A DNA stretch of 64,000 bases from Chelonoidis abingdonii (GCF_003597395.2 NC_133774.1:39972218-40036217), one strand, 5' to 3'. Shown: positions 32,340 through 43,541, numbered from the stretch's first letter. The notes: generated from the sequence alone by a model not told the origin. Numbers and translations are program-made.

Positions 32340-32895
32340 CCTATCCAGCAAAAGCTGTTCCCCATGTAAAAAACAAACCTGTTGTGGGATCTAAAAGCAC
32401 AAGGGGTAGTACTAAAGCGTCAAAGCCCCTGCAACTCCCCAATCTGGCTTACATAAGAACGGCCGTACTGGGTCAGACCAAAGGTCCATCCAGCCCAGTA
32501 TCCTGTCTACCGACCGACAGTGGCTAATGCCAGGTGTCACAGAGGGAGCGAACCTAACAGGTAATGATCAAGTGATCTCTCTCCTGCCATCCATCTCCAT
32601 CCTCTGACAAATAGAGGCTAGGGACACCATTCCTTACCTATCCTGGCTAATAGCCATTAATGGACTTATCTGCCATCTGGTTTCTGTACAAGGAGGTTGT
32701 GAAGGCTAGGACTATAACAGGGTTTTAAAGAGAACTGGATAAACTCATGGAGGTTGACATCCCATGATTATATTATAAAAATATAATTGTAAATCTATCC
32801 CTGTTGTAGCCAACTTTCCAGTTATAACAGCCAGAGCAGTGGCCACGGCTAAATGGTTCTCTGTACTGAATTTGTTATTTGTTAGTTGATTCTTT
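32340..32895 (+). pseudogene. ERV reverse transcriptase N-terminal region, split by CR1
   Basis: Before the CR1 insertion, the frame ending at 32448 reads LKAQGVVLKRQSPCNSPIWL, the conserved start of a retroviral RT. After the insertion, a frame at 32800-32880 reads AVATAKWFSVLNLLFVS, in which the position normally held by a catalytic Asp is Asn. The intervening RT residues are missing or unrecognisable. The remainder is cut by a hAT element at 32904. Beyond 33813 I could not recognise more pol or any env. The enzyme is dead several times over. Confidence 0.6.
32451..32762 (-). mobile_element. CR1 LINE insertion with inverted 5' segment
   Basis: From 32451 the plus strand is the reverse complement of the CR1 3' end (ggccgtactgggtcagacca, cctggctaatagccattaat). 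At about 32685 the orientation flips. The piece 32688-32762 reads in the plus sense ggttgtgaaggctaggacta, taacagggttttaaag, aactcatggaggttgacat, which is the CR1 segment immediately 5' of the first. A contiguous source broken into two opposite orientations is the mark of 5' inversion during target-primed reverse transcription. Confidence 0.75.
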
Positions 32896-32903
32896 GTTAT
32901 GTT

Positions 32904-33805
32904 CAGTGGTGAGCTGGAGCCAGTTCGCAAAGGTTTGCGCGAACCTGTTGTTAAATTTAGAAGCCAGTTGAGAACCGGTTGTTAAAGGGGTGGGCAATTG
33001 GGAGAAGGAGGTTTTTCTGTCGTTACACCAGCCCGTGGGCCACATCCGGCCTGCGGGACCATCCTGTCTGAGCTCCCAACTGGGGAGGCTCCCTCAGCCC
33101 CTCCCCCCCTCTCGCAGAGCCTCAGCGTGTCACACCGCTGGCACCAGTGCTCTGGGCAGCTCTGCAGCTCCTGCTGCTTTGAGCAGCATGGTAAGGGGGT
33201 GGGGCTGCGAGCTCCAGCAGGCCGCATGGCATCCATACACGCTGCCCTGAGCAGCGTGGTAAGAGGGTTGGGCTGGGAGGAGGAGTTGGAGAAGGGGAAG
33301 GGGCGGAGGTTCTGAGGATGGTGGTTAGGGGACGGGGAATGGGGAGGGGGTTGGGTAGGCGTAGAAGTCCCAGGGGTCTGTCAGGGTGGTGGTGGTGGAT
33401 GAGGTCGGGGCAATCAGAAGACAGAGTGGAGCGATTTGGGTAGGGGGTGCGGTCCTGGGTCGGCAGTTAAGGCAGGGGTCTTGGGAGGGGGTGGTCAGGA
33501 GACAAAGAGTGAGAGGGGTTGACGGGTTATGGATTCTGATGGAGCAGCTGGGAGCAGGATGTGGGTGGAGATCAGATGGGGGGGACTAGGCTGTTTTGGG
33601 AGGCATGGGGGGCTTGTACTCACCAGGCAGTTCCCTACCGGTTCTTGGGTGGCACTTTGGAGGCAGGTCCTTCACTCGCTTTGGATCTTTGGTGGCACTG
33701 AAGGACCCGCTGCTGACGTGCTGCGAAGACCCGGAGCAAGTAAAGGACTCACCGCTGAAGAACCGGTAGGGAATCAGTTCCTAAGATTTTTGCAGCTCAC
33801 CACTG
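32904..33805. mobile_element. Non-autonomous hAT element, 902 bp, perfect 8-bp TSD
   Basis: The first 13 bases CAGTGGTGAGCTG are exactly inverted at the end. GTTATGTT is duplicated at 32896-32903 and 33806-33813. The interior is GC-rich, with gggccacatccggcctgcgg near 33036 (a second MITE-like start) and G-rich units that resemble those of the 16830 element. Its open frames are compositional; no transposase. It lies inside ERV pol and is younger than it. Confidence 0.93.
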
Positions 33806-33813
33806 GTTATGTT

Positions 33814-34394
33814 ATTAACCTCTTTGAATTAATAACAGGCTAAATTATAAGAACTCCTGAGTTCCTGTTCACACCAAATAAACAAATGCCTGTGCAGGTA
33901 CAAAACAAGATCTGGGTAACAAATTTGATGCAAACATTGGAAAACATTTAGACAGAGAAATCAACACAAACAAAAGGAGGAACCAAAGGAATAATTAAAA
34001 TATCAATGAAAAATAGAACACACAATGATGCTTAAAATTGGTAAACAAAGGTAAAATAAACCTTTAACGGTTAAAGTATAAGGCCAGTCCCATGGCAGTA
34101 TTGGTAACCACTCTAGATGGAGATATGTAAAACATTCTGATCAAATCCAATTTTCAGAAATGAATGCACAGTATGTACTAACCTATAGGTCTGGTCAGAG
34201 GCCTTGTGTGTTTTGTTTATGTTTTTGCAGGTTAATCTATACATTTATGGAAGCAAGAAGTATGCTGTGAAATTTGTCATGGTTTGTTGGCCATGTGATT
34301 ACTAGACCTGTCTGTGGCACAGGATTCCATCTGAAGAATAAACCAGAAGATTGATAAGTTACTCAAATTTCAATACAGTGAGCACCCTTCTTAG
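33814..34394. other. Probable ERV debris, not identified
   Basis: AT-rich sequence with many stops in all frames. It follows the ERV in order and may be more of its body, but I recognise no motif. Confidence 0.3.
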
Positions 34395-35720
34395 GGGCAT
34401 AAGCATAAAAACATGCTGGGTCAAACTAAAGGTTTGACTAAACTAAACTAGCCCAGCATCCCGTATTTTAACCATGACCAATGCCAGGTGTTTCAGATAA
34501 AATAAACAGAACAGGTATTGATCAAGTAATCACTCTCAGCCCATTCTCAGTTTCTGGCAAACAGAGGCCAGGGACACCACCCCTGCCCATCTTGGCTAAT
34601 GGCCTCTATGAATTGATCTCTTTCTTTTACAACAAAAAACAAAACACCTTGTTATAGTCTTGGCCTTTACAACATTTTCTGACAAGAAGTTCCACAGGTT
34701 AATTTTCCTGTGTTTATTTCCTTTTGTTTATTTTAAACCTTCTGCTTAGTAATTTAATTGGTAACCTCTAGTTCTTGTGTTATAAAATAAAAGAAGTAAA
34801 CAACACTTTATTTACTTTCTCAACAACAGTCAGGATTTCATAGACCTCTACTGCATTCCCCCTTTAGTTATCTATTTTCTTATATAAAGTTGGAAAGTCC
34901 TAGTCTTGTTAATCTTTTCTTATATGAAGTTGTTACTTGTTTTCTGTGTTTTTTTTTTTCTCCAGATATTGCGGTTGCACATTAAGTGAATGTTTTTAGG
35001 GATCTATACACAATGATTCCAGAACCCTTTTTCTTTTGGGTGGTACCAGCTAATTTAGACCCAATTATTTTATACGTATAGTTGGAATTATGTTTTTCCA
35101 ACATGCATTGCTTTGCATTTGTCAGCACTGAATTTCATCTGCTTAGTCACCCAGTTTTGTAAGATCCTTTTACAACTCTTTAAAGTCTGTTTTGGACTTG
35201 ACTACCTTGAAGTTTTGTATCATCTGCAAAATTTTTGCTACTTCATTGTTTGCCTTTTTAATACATAGATCATTTAACAGTACTGCCATTTCCTAGTACA
35301 GACCCCTGGACACGCCACTGTTAACCTCCTTCCATTCTGAAAGCTAATCAGTTATTTTTGTCTCTTATCTTTTAACCAGTTATTGATCCATAAAGAATTT
35401 TCTCTTATCCTGTAACAGCTCACCTTGCCTTAAAACCTTCAGTAAAGGTTCAAAGACTTTCTGAAAATCCGAGTACACTATATTCACTAAATCACCTTGT
35501 CTATATCCTTGTTGATCCTCTCTAAGAATTCTAGTAAACTAATCTTTACTATAGTTTCTTAACCATAAAGATGAATGCAAATTTCTTTAGTTCTTCTATA
35601 TTGGCTTTATTCTTTTTGGGTGTCCCAAGGTGCTAAGGAAATCTTAATTACCCAGTGGCCTTACTAGTTGTGTAGTAGGCTTCCTGCTTTTGATATACTA
35701 TCAGTATAGGAAAAAATCTC
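34395..35720 (-). pseudogene. CR1 LINE, long 3' part, minus strand
   Basis: On the plus strand it starts like other reverse CR1 3' ends (ctgggtcaaactaaaggt, then gaccaatgccaggtg), continues through ttgttatagtcttggccttt, tgctttgcatttgtcagcac, gtacagacccctgg and ttctgaaaatccgagtacac (complement of the RT palm and thumb region), and further into the part between endonuclease and RT (ggccttactagttgtgtag, gcttcctgcttttgat). About 1.3 kb of CR1 is therefore contiguous. Numerous indels and stops leave no frame of use. The divergence from the 23690 piece suggests an older subfamily. Confidence 0.85.
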
Positions 35721-35839
35721 AAAATCTGAAAGCAGCTGGGAGGTTTACAGGGTTAGACTCAAAAGCTTTTAGAAAGTCTAAATTCCAGTATTGGGATAAA
35801 TAATGGTGCAGATTTAATCAAAGTCCTCCTAGTCAGTAA

Positions 35840-36058
35840 ACCTTACTGTGGGCAACAACTTGAAGCCAACTTCTGCAAGAAGTCCTGTACAAAAGTCATG
35901 TTAGAGTTGTTTCCCTGATAATGTTTACTCTAACAGCATTTATTATCAGTTGGATCTAGCTCTCCCCCACCCTCCCAGCTGTTGCCAGGTATGTTAAATG
36001 GCCTCTTGGGTCCACATTAACCTTTTTCAGGGTCTGTGTGGGGTACACACCCCACCAC
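35840..36058 (-). repeat. Possible LTR-like repeat ending CACCCCACCACA
   Basis: Read on the minus strand it begins TGTGGTGGGGTGTG, similar to the TGTGATG starts at 44346, 48584 and the minus-strand element 42488. The lower limit is a guess. Confidence 0.35.
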
Positions 36059-37111
36059 AGGCAGGCAGATAAAAACCATCAGAAAAGTGCGAATTTGACA
36101 GAGCAATAAACAGAACAAGGCAACTGGAGAAGGGAAAAGCTTTGGTCATCTTAACCATAGCTATTGCAACAAACTCCAGCTATAACAATGTAAAAGAAAT
36201 ATAAAAAGACATGCACGTGGCAGAACTGAGTAATGGCATTAAATTATAATCCTTGACACACACACCTTCTTTATTCATTTCCTTCAAGTGTGTCATTTTT
36301 TAAATTGTAGACGAAAAACTCTTCAGGGCAGAAACCTGCTCTCTTAAATAGACTGTAAGTCACCTAGTACATACACAAACACCCAAATACACACCCACAT
36401 ATCTATTTTGCAGGTTATATAATAAAAATTTCCTCTTGGAACTATGCCATAGACCTAAAATTGTTATTCAAAGATCTCTTGCAGTTGCAGCTACTTTCCT
36501 TGCAACTTTATTGTCAGTTAAATCCAACATGCAAAATAAATGTACAAATCACATACCCCCAACAAACACCACAAGCAACACCTCCTCTCCCTGCTTAAGC
36601 TTCATCCCTAGCTTCTGAGTCAAAATCCTCTCTCACAAGGTTGGGCTCATTTGCTCTTTAAGGGCCTGACCCCTCCAAGGCTCATCTGCACCTAATTAGC
36701 TCAACTAGGGAGAATCTCCCTGAAGATTGCTCTGAGTTAACCCACAAAATCCAACCTGCTATCTAGTTCAGCTTTACCTCTTTGTAGGGACACTACTGTA
36801 TGGGGTGTAGCAGGATATTCCCCCTAAGAGGCACCAAGAGACCCAGGCCCCTATCACAGACCTGACAGAGCCCTAAATACAAAGAGGTAATTTTGATTGA
36901 ATTATCCAATCACGGGCACATTCCCATAAGATCATTGATCTGGAAGGCATGGCCATCTTTTTTTGTCATAGTGGTGTTTTGAACATAATCTTAGAGTTTT
37001 CCTTATAGATATAGATTGCTTGCAGAGATGACATTAATAGTCTTTGAATATTTCCTTGCATAGAAAATTCTGTTACTCAACAGAAAAGCACAGTAAGGCA
37101 ATCTCTACACT
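36059..37111. other. No recognised feature; AT-rich
   Basis: I see no coding signal. Some sentences of sequence around 36760-36870 resemble LTR material (ggggtgtagcaggatattcc) but cannot be assigned. Confidence 0.35.
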
Positions 37112-37391
37112 TACGCCACATCTATACTAAGAAATTAGGTTGACCCAGCTACTTTGCTCAGGAGTGTAAAAAATCCACCGTTGTTGTAGGACCGGTAAAA
37201 GCTACATTAGCACAGCTACATCTCTCAGGGTTATGAAAAATCCACACCCCTAAATACAGTTAAGGAGACCTAACCCCTGGTGCAGACAGCACTAGATCAA
37301 CAAACTTACCATCTCTCAGGAAGAACCTCTCCCATCACTATAGCAAGTGTCTACAGTGTGCGGCTATAGTGTTTCAAGTGTAGAGATAGCA
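37112..37391. mobile_element. Harbinger-like MITE
   Basis: It begins near CGCCACATCTATACTAAG and ends TTCAAGTGTAGAGATAGC, imperfect inverted ends. The interior shares gacccagctactttgctcag with 55780 and cctaacccctggtgcagaca with 9630. Confidence 0.65.
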
Positions 37392-37577
37392 TCAAAACAC
37401 TTCAGCATCACAGTTGTGCCACTGTAGTGCTTCAGTGTTGACACCCAATACAGGGATTGGAGGAGTTCTCTCATCAGGGGTTAGGTCGGCTTACCTACAT
37501 CACTTAGGGGTGTGGATTTTTCACATCCTGAGAGATGTAGCTATCCCAATGAAACTTTCAGTTTAGACCAGCCCTCA
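37392..37577. mobile_element. Harbinger-like MITE fragment, opposite orientation
   Basis: It ends CAGTTTAGACCAGCCCTC, the inverted form of such MITE starts, with aggggtgtggatttttcaca inside. It abuts the previous MITE. Confidence 0.6.
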
Positions 37578-37618
37578 GAAAACAGCACACAACACTAATT
37601 TTTAGTAGCTAAGGTGGT

Positions 37619-38031
37619 TGTAAGGGACTGCGGAAGATTTTGTCACGGTGGTTTAGCTAAGGCTGTTCGCCTTCTCAAGGACAGGTTACTAAAGGTTGCT
37701 GTGTACTAGCATATGCTGTTTGTAGCCGGTTAGAACCGCTTAGCCTGGGAAGCCCGGCATGTTTGGAAAAGCCTGGCCCTTTGCCATAAGAGATAGCCCA
37801 GTTGTGGGAAAGCTCCCACGTGCCTATGTATGAGCTGTTTTACATGCTATTAGCATAAGGTTATATTTATTAGAATTTGTTTTGCTGCCTTGGACTCGCT
37901 CCCCGCTTTGAGTTAGCAACGTGCAGAGTCCCCGTTGCGGGTGTGTTTTCTTTACTTTCATTAAAAGCCATATCACTCAGTGTGTGTGTGTGTGTGTGTC
38001 TCGTCCCTGCAGAGCACTTAGGCACGTAACA
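37619..38031 (+). mobile_element. Solo LTR with perfect 5-bp TSD
   Basis: The 413-bp element starts TGTAAGGGAC and ends CACGTAACA. GTGGT is duplicated at 37614-37618 and 38032-38036. Inside are a TATA-like ttatatttatta at 37861 and an ATTAAA signal at 37960-37965, followed by a GT run (37979-37999). TG...CA ends and a 5-bp duplication fit an ERV LTR left by recombination between two LTRs. No internal ERV sequence remains. Confidence 0.85.
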
Positions 38032-38109
38032 GTGGTTTCTGGTGATATTTGTTTAAATGCTTGCAACATGGCTGTCAAACAATCATTCAGGGGAGTTTTC
38101 GGAAACTAA

Positions 38110-38278
38110 GGCTATATCTACGCTAGCACTTTTGTCAGTCAGGGGTATGGGAAAAAAAATACCACACCCTGACAGACATAAGTGACACTGACAGAATTGC
38201 TAGTGTAGACAGTACTAGGTCAGCAGGAAAGCTCTCCTGTCGGCACAGAGTGGCAAGGTCTCCCTTGTAGACATAGCC
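38110..38278. mobile_element. Harbinger MITE with TAA TSD
   Basis: The 169-bp element starts GGCTATATCTACGCT and ends TTGTAGACATAGCC. TAA is duplicated at 38107-38109 and 38279-38281. The interior word acagacataagtgacactga links it to the MITE at 59697. Confidence 0.87.
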
Positions 38279-38465
38279 TAAATGTAGCACATATTGAAGA
38301 AGAACACCTTCTCTTTTAAGATCTGCCAGAAGACCTGAGTGTTCTGTTCAAAATGTCCAAAGTAAGTGAAGAAAGAAAGTTAAGAAAAAAACAACATAAA
38401 AGCAGTAAAAAAATCTTAGACCAACATGGTTCCTTAAAAGAAATGTAGGGGTCTTCAAATTCTAA

Positions 38466-38650
38466 CTGAGGCCTTGTCCACACTATGAATGCTTTGCTGG
38501 TATAGATATACTGGCAGCACATCCTAATGTAGATGCAGATTATGTCAACAGAAGTGCTTCTGTCATCTTCATAACACTACTGCCTCGACCATATCGGCTG
38601 TGTTGACAGAAGCACTCTTGTCAGTATAGCTGGATCTATACCGAAGAACA
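38466..38650. mobile_element. MITE fragment, Harbinger-like
   Basis: It begins GGCCTTGTCCACACTATG, like the family start, and contains gtcaacagaagtgcttctgt and its inverted form around 38600-38625. The right end is missing or degraded. Confidence 0.5.
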
Positions 38651-38929
38651 TACTAAGAAGAGGAAGTTTCACTTTGAACTTGTCCATCATGCATGGTTTA
38701 AACATTGTAAGACAGTTGGAACCCTCCTTCCAGATGACATGAGAGGGTAACCTCTCACACTGACAATACTTCTCCAAGGGAGGGAATCCCAGTGGCTTGA
38801 CCCACAGTTCTCAAACCTGGGTCTGTATGTTTTATAGGAGCAGCCATGCTCCAACCCTCCATCTGGCAGCCTACTGATGCTTGCTTCCCTGGGACCCGTG
38901 AAACCCAGCCCCAGTTTGAGGATTTGCCC

Positions 38930-39215
38930 CTAAGTCCTATTGGCAGAGTCCCAGAGCAGCTGATTGGCCTGCCTACTTAAGACAGCACCAGGAACAGGAA
39001 ATGGTCTGAACAACTAGGTCCCACCCTGTTCTGTGTGCCCTGTGCCTCCTACTCACCTGGCTTGATTTCCTGGCCAGATCCTGGCATCTGACTCATGGTT
39101 CTGATCTCCAGTTTATCTCCTGCTTCTCACCTCCTGGTATCCTGACTCATGTCTTGTGACCACAGACTCAGGCTTTGACTATTAGGTCTCACCACCCATG
39201 ACCTTCCTGCTATAC
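38930..39215. repeat. Unclassified repeat with CTGACTCATG words
   Basis: Repeated phrases (ctgactcatggttctgatct, tcctgactcatgtcttgtga) resemble those at 62030-62110. Probably LTR-derived; not assignable. Confidence 0.35.
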
Positions 39216-39234
39216 CCAATTATTAGGAAGAGAT

Positions 39235-39680
39235 AGGTAACAGTAATGGGGGATTTGATTATTAGAAATGTAGATAGCTGGGTTTGTGATGACTGGGTGC
39301 GAAGATTGTGGATCTCTCAAGACATGTAGACAGACTTACATGTAGTGCTGGAGAGGAGCAGGTGGTTGTGGTATATGTAGGTACCAATGACATAGGAAAG
39401 AGTAGGAGAGGTCCTGGCTGCTAGGCAAGAGATTAAAGTCCAGGACCCTGATGGTAGCATTCTGTGAAATGCTTCCAGGTCCACTTGCAGAGCAAGTTGC
39501 ACAGGCAGAACGGAAAGGTCTCAATGCATGGATCAGACCACAGTGTATGGAGGAGAGTTTTAGGTTTATTGGGAACAAGGGAATCTTTTGGGAAAGGAGG
39601 AGCCTGTACAGGAAGTATGGAAAATGGATCCAGACTTCTGGCATGTAAAATTAGAAAGGTAATAGAGAAGTTTTTAAACT
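39235..39680 (+). pseudogene. CR1 ORF1 esterase-like region
   Basis: In broken frames the order VTVMGDLIIRNVDSWV, then VVVVYVGTNDIGK, then a run with WKMDPDFWHVK can be read. GDSL-like and GTNDI motifs are those of the SGNH hydrolase domain in CR1 ORF1. In this copy the serine of the first motif is replaced (GDLI). ORF1 binds RNA and helps retrotransposition in the family; this copy has several stops and cannot be translated. It is the 5'-most part of the CR1 found here. Confidence 0.65.
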
Positions 39681-39939
39681 AAGGGCTGGTTGGAAGTCAA
39701 CAGATAAAGAGGAGCACATGGTTTGGACAGAGACATCCATGGTGAGGATCTACTAATGGGGATTCTCTATATCTCAGTAAAGAGGAGTGCATAGAAGTTG
39801 ACAAAGCACAGGTAGGAACTGAGGAGAAACAGTCAAGTGAAAAACAGTCCCATTCAATTACATGACATGAAGGCAGACAACTAAGAAGCGCTTGTATATA
39901 AATGCTAGAAATCTAAACACTAAGGGGGTGAACTTGAGT

Positions 39940-40620
39940 GCCTGGTATTAAATGAGAATATTGATATAACAGACATCAGAGAAACTTGGAATGATGATAA
40001 TCAATGGGACACGGTAATACCAGGGTACAAAAGAGACAGGAATGACAGAGAAGATTGTTTTGGTGGGGAAGTGGCACTGTATGTGAAAGAAAGCATAGAG
40101 TCAAATATAAGAACAGCCATACTGGGTCAGACCAAAGGTCCATCTAGCTCAGTATCCTGTCTTCTGACAGTGGCCAATGCCAGGTGCCCCAGAGGGAATG
40201 AACAGAACAGGTAATCAAGTGATCCATCCCCTGTCGCCCATTCCCAGTTTCTGGGATTATCATAAAAATCTTAATCTGTACCATAGAATCTCTATGGATA
40301 GAAATTTCATTCTTGAATAATAAGAGTAAAGCAATAGGAATACATTACTATCTGACCAGGATGGTGATGGTGAATGTGAAATGCTCCGGGAGATTAGAAA
40401 GGCTATAAAAATAGAAAACTCAGTAATAATGGGGAATTTCAACTATCCCTATATTGACTGGATACATGTCACCTCAAGACTGAGTGTAGAGGTAAAGTTT
40501 CTTGACACCATTAACAACTGTTTCTTAGAGCTGCTCATCCTGAAATCAACAAAGGGAGAGGCAATTCTTGATTTAGTCAGTGCAGCATAGGATCTGGTAC
40601 AAGAGGTGACGATAGGTGAA
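39940..40620 (+). pseudogene. CR1 ORF2 endonuclease domain, split
   Basis: Before the nested fragment the frame reads ENIDITDIRETWNDDNQWDT then VIPGYKRDRNDREDCFGGEV and ALYVKESIESN. After it, the frame 40381-40587 reads MLREIRKAIKIENSVIMGNF, NYPYIDWIHV, then ILDLVSAA and TAG. This is the CR1 APE-type endonuclease; GNFNYP holds the active-site Asn of the usual GDFNYP with the Asp changed to Asn. It would nick the target strand. The copy is broken by the insertion, a terminal stop and the changed residue. Confidence 0.8.
40103..40255 (-). mobile_element. CR1 3' fragment nested in CR1 endonuclease
   Basis: The plus strand reads ataagaacagccatactggg then tcagaccaaaggtccatcta and ends ccattcccagtttctgg, a reverse-oriented CR1 3' end of the young common subfamily. 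The host CR1 reads tcaaat just before and aaaaatctta a few bases after. Confidence 0.85.
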
Positions 40621-41539
40621 CTGCTCGGTAATAACTATCATAATATAATTAAATTAAACATCCTTAGGTGAGGGTGGGGGGAAATGCCAACAAAGCCCAA
40701 CATGGTAGCATTTAACTTCAGACAGGGAAACCACACACATGCTAATTAAATGGAAATCAAAAGGAACAAGAGTGACATGCCTGCAAGCTGCATGGAAACT
40801 TTTTAAATATGCTATAATAGAGGCTCAAATTAAATGTATACCCCAAATTAAAAAAAAAATAGGAAAAGGACCCAAAAAAACTCACAATGGCTAAACAGAG
40901 TAAAAGGGATGCAAAAATGCATCCTTTAAAACCCGGATTCAAATCCTATTGAGGAAAATAGAAAGGAGCATAAACTCTGGCAAGCTAAGCTTAAAACTGT
41001 AAGTAGGCAGGCCAATAAAGAATTTGAAGAGCAACTATCAAAAGACTCAAATTAACAGCAAAAGAATGTATGTATTTCAGAAGCAGGAAGCCTGCCAAAC
41101 AATCTGTGGGTCCACTGGACGATGGAAGTACTAAAGGAGCACTCAAGGAAGATAAGACTATTGCAGAGAAGCTGCATTAATTCCCTACATCGGCCTTCAC
41201 TGCAAAGGATGCAAGGGAGAGTCCCACACCTGAACCAGTCTTTTTAAGTGACAAATCTGAGGATCTGTCCCAGATTGACAGGTGAGTAAAGAAGGTTTTG
41301 GAACAAATTGATAAGTTAAACGATAAGAAGTCACCAGAACTAGATGGTGTTCACCCAAGAGTTCTGGAGTTCAAATATGAAATTGCAGAACTACTAACTG
41401 TGAAATCAGCTTCTGTACCAGATGACTTGAGAATAGCTAAAGGTGATGTCAACTTTTAAAAAAGGCTCCAGAGGCAATCCTGGCAATTTCAGGCCAGTAA
41501 GTCTAACTTCAGTACCAAGGAAATTGGTTGAAACTATAG

Positions 41540-42488
41540 GTCACAGGGTTCACTACTCACCACTACGGGTTCCTCCTGTTGGTCGCTTGAGGGATTAGCT
41601 CTTTCAGCCTGATGCCCTCTTCTTGCAGTTTCTTAACCTGTTGTCTCACTCTGTCACCCTGTAGCCCCCTCTTACTATCCAGGAGCTATAGTATCTAGTC
41701 TTTTAGCCCACCAGCCAAGTCACACCAGTCTTCCCCTTCCGGGGTTATATCACCAGGGCCGGCTCTAGGTTTTTTGCCGCCTCAAGCAAAATAAAATAAT
41801 AATAATAATAATCTCCAAGAGCGCAATGGCAAAAAAACCCCAAACCACCTGGAATGCTGCCCCTGGAATTGTGCTGCTCCAAGCACATGCTTGGTTTGCT
41901 GGTGCCTAGAGCCAGTCCTGTATATCACAGTCCTTCACAGCATCCCAGACAGTCCTTAAATCCACTGCCCTGGCTAAGTCACTCCCTCAGTGACTGGGAC
42001 AAATGATCCCAGATACTCCTCAAGATCACTGCCCAGACTGGGCCACTCATTCAGTGGTGGGTAGGGGAACCCAGGCTCACCTTCCATACAGGGTTCAAGT
42101 TGAGGGACCTATCTCCGGAAGCCAAGGTCTGTACTACCTCAAACCTTCCTGCCTCTCCCCTGGAATACTGTCTACCTTGCCTCTCTCAGGTTCTCATGTT
42201 CCATCCTACCAACCAAACCCCTTTCCTCTAGGTCTGCTGGACAAATCCTTCCTCTTGTGTCTAAATCTCTTTCTCTCCCTTGTCCCACGGAAAGTGACTA
42301 CAGCCTCTTCTGATATCACCACTTGGTTTTATAGAAGTCCCTTCTGTTCCTCCACAGGAAAGCCTCCCTTAATTAGGGTTCTTGTCTCAGCATAAATTTC
42401 CCTCATCTTGAAACCTAACAGGTTAATTGGCCCATCTGGCCTACATGAACCTCTTCAGGGTGAGTGTGGAGAACACACCACATCACAT
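41540..42488 (-). mobile_element. LTR-like repeat inserted in CR1
   Basis: TATAG of the CR1 target occurs on both sides (41535-41539 and 42489-42493). Read on the minus strand it begins ATGTGATGTGGTG and ends AACCCTGTGAC, similar to the elements at 44346 and 48584. It carries a hAT MITE at 41754-41920. Ends may have shifted by one base, so the TG...CA form is not perfect. Confidence 0.7.
41754..41920. mobile_element. hAT MITE with perfect 8-bp TSD, third-level nesting
   Basis: Ends are CAGGGCCGGCTCTAG and CTAGAGCCAGTCCTG. TATATCAC is duplicated at 41746-41753 and 41921-41928. It contains an (AAT)n run at 41793-41812. It lies within the LTR-like repeat, which lies within CR1. Confidence 0.93.
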
Positions 42489-42983
42489 TATAGTAAAGAA
42501 CAGAATTGTCAGATACATAGATGAATGTGATTTGTTGGGGAAGAGTCCACACGGCCTTTGAAGGTGTCGACAAACATGTGGACAAGAGTCATCCAGTGGA
42601 TATAGTGTACTTAGACTTTCAGGAAGGTTTTGACAAGGTTCCTCACCAAAGGCTCTTAAGCAAACTAAGCAGTCATGGGATAAGAGGAAGCTTCCTCTCA
42701 TGGATCAGTAAACTGGACAGGAAACAATGGGTAGGACTAACTGGTGAGTTATGGAGAGATGTCCCTGAGGGTTCTATTCTGGGACCAGTGCTGTACAACA
42801 TATTCATAAATGATCTAGAAAAAGGGGTGAATAGGGAAGTGGCAATGTTTGCAGATGATACAAAATTACTCAAGACAGTTAAGTCCAAAGCAAATTGTGA
42901 AGAGTTACAAAGCAATCTCACACAACCAAGTGACAGGGCAACAAAATGATGAAATTCAGTGTTGATAAATCCAATGTAATGCA

Positions 42984-43541
42984 TGTTAGGGAAAATAACG
43001 CCCCCCCCCCCATTATCTTAGGCCCTAGGCCTTTGAGCAAAAATAATTTAGAGCTTTAACTTAGCTTGTTTTACTGTATAAAGGGCATGCTGAGGCAGAA
43101 AGATGTAGTCAGGGCCCAAAAGAGGAACTAGATTTGGATAAAGGGGAACCAGGAGATCTGTTTTGATAACAGCTGACCCTGCTGTCGAGACTACAGAAAA
43201 AGTGCTAAAACGGTAAAACCGCAGACTTGACTGGCAAAGACTATAACAGGAAAATAGGAAAATGTGTGAGAGTTGCTTGCTAAATAGCAATATGTATGCC
43301 ATAGGGTAAATATTAGTCATGTTTTGCAGCATTAGCAATTTGTATTCCAAATAAGGCTGTATCTATGTGTGACGTTTTGCGGTTTTAACCTTTATAAGCT
43401 CAGTAACATTTGTAACAGGCAGGCCAGCCTAACCCTTGCATGGGAGCACGCTGGCCTCCGCTTGTGCACAGGTGTAATCAATAAAGGAGCCTCCAGCTGT
43501 CTGATTTAAAATTCACTAGAGTGGTGATCTTTTCCCCGACA
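42984..43541 (+). repeat. ERV 5' LTR
   Basis: The 558-bp LTR starts TGTTAGGG and ends CCCCGACA, imperfect inverted ends. A TATA-like tttataag lies at 43391-43398 and AATAAA at 43480-43485, giving a short R region. A C-run at 43000-43011 follows the start. Confidence 0.87.

Larger units (their letters stand above)
41430..42960 (+). pseudogene. CR1 ORF2 reverse transcriptase, split by LTR-like repeat
   Basis: The first part (41450-41539) reads through GNPGNFRPVSLTSVPRKLVE, the conserved entry to the CR1 RT. After the insert, the frame from 42521 to 42949 covers KSHPVDIVYLDFQEGFDKVP, SHGIRGSFLSWISKLDRKQW, DVPEGSILGPVLYNIFINDL and MFADDTKLLKTVKSK. FADD is the RT catalytic motif and is intact. 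LDF.EGFDKVP matches the usual LDF.KAFD.VP with a change at Lys-Ala. The RT would copy CR1 RNA at the nicked site. The whole 142-codon stretch is open, which is unusual for a copy this old. The rest of the RT continues beyond the ERV insertion at 44181-44340 and the solo LTR at 45303. Confidence 0.85.
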
